Shown: in pieces, positions 13,864-14,134 of the stretch
Layout: each line of letters opens with the position of its first letter
How positions within the stretch are numbered: the first letter of the stretch is position 1
Assembly (NCBI GenBank): GCA_035315685.1
Contig: DATFXR010000797.1
Span: forward strand, 1 to 14,134
DNA from: QHWK01 sp035315685
GTDB taxonomy: Bacteria > Acidobacteriota > Vicinamibacteria > Vicinamibacterales > CAVVIG01
DNA: 14,134 nt
Direction of reading: 5' to 3'
The notes under the pieces: generated by a model
What the model was told of the DNA's origin: nothing
Seen by the model: only the letters and a program-made list of their open reading frames with translations
The model's database searches: none
Program-made: the position numbers and the translations under genes

Positions 13864-14134
13864 TTACTTCGGCGTTCCCGCCGCCGACTCGCTGAGGAAC
13901 AGCTTGCGTCCGTCGGCAAACGTCAAGTCCCTGCCGACTGCCTTGTGCGTGCCGTCTTTCGCCTGAAAGCCGGTGACGATGATGTCCATGCCCGGGAGCA
14001 ACGCGTTCTTCGTGAAGCCGAGTCGCAGCAACTGGTTCGGACTGCCGCCTTCGACCATCCAGTTCACGACGCCCTCCGGGCCTTTGACGTCGATGTGAAC
14101 CCACGAGTGAGGATTGACCCACTCCATCACCGTG
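13864..14134 (-). CDS. DUF6152-like exported protein, C-terminal part (partial)
   Basis: About 90 residues are visible and the 5' end runs off the window. The sequence around MEWVNPHSWVHIDV, then PNQLLRLGFTKNALLPGM and GFQAKDGTHKAVGRDL, matches what I recall of DUF6152, a small secreted beta-barrel family often beside PQQ dehydrogenases in soil bacteria. The frame has no stop before the window edge, and the codons before MEW read T and V, so the true start is upstream. Stop TAA at 13864-13866 is nine bases before the dehydrogenase start, so the two are co-transcribed. Function unknown. Confidence 0.72.
   Translation of the reverse strand, partial: TVMEWVNPHSWVHIDVKGPEGVVNWMVEGGSPNQLLRLGFTKNALLPGMDIIVTGFQAKDGTHKAVGRDLTFADGRKLFLSESAAGTPK

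Overview
The window is high-GC bacterial DNA, packed with genes on both strands. The best guess for the host is an uncultured soil Acidobacteriota of the Vicinamibacteria type. Three things suggest this: a mobile-looking palindromic repeat that reads LKPDTT / VVSGFS inside a gene at 4525-4638, which I remember as typical of such genomes; short heptamer repeats between genes; and the gene content (Tat-exported proteins, a PQQ dehydrogenase, and a DsrE-like Tat protein). The taxonomic call is inference.

Region 1 (1-6465) is an archaeal-type one-carbon cofactor cluster. On the + strand it runs: the last codons of formylmethanofuran dehydrogenase subunit C (fhcC), a tyramine-glutamate ligase-like ATP-grasp protein (mfnD), an MfnF-like protein of the hydantoinase/oxoprolinase superfamily, methenyl-H4MPT cyclohydrolase (mch), a RimK-type ATP-grasp ligase, a CitG-like triphosphoribosyl-dephospho-CoA synthase homologue, and a 6-pyruvoyltetrahydropterin synthase-like protein. 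A HisA-like TIM barrel on the - strand faces them and overlaps the last gene. Together these genes are expected to build methanofuran/methylofuran and (dephospho)tetrahydromethanopterin, and to run the cofactor-bound formyl/methenyl steps that link formaldehyde and formate. The tight spacing and ATGA overlaps point to one + strand operon that continues upstream into fhc genes.

Region 2 (6466-9641) is miscellaneous. It holds an exported cupin protein with a proline-rich linker, a conserved protein of unknown function, a transglutaminase-like cysteine peptidase whose 5' end overlaps that of the unknown gene, and an NADP-binding reductase of the F420-oxidoreductase family with a TATAAT box almost on its start codon.

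Region 3 (9642-14134) is a tight - strand operon of exported proteins. In transcription order it holds a DUF6152-like protein (cut by the window end), a PQQ-dependent sugar/alcohol dehydrogenase, a Tat-exported DsrE-like protein, and a Tat-exported GH51-like alpha-L-arabinofuranosidase relative. The gaps are 9, 10 and 24 nt.

No tRNA, rRNA, CRISPR array, transposase or phage gene was seen. No gene-free stretch exceeds 300 bases; the longest (7323-7521) holds a strong ribosome binding site and a small hairpin.
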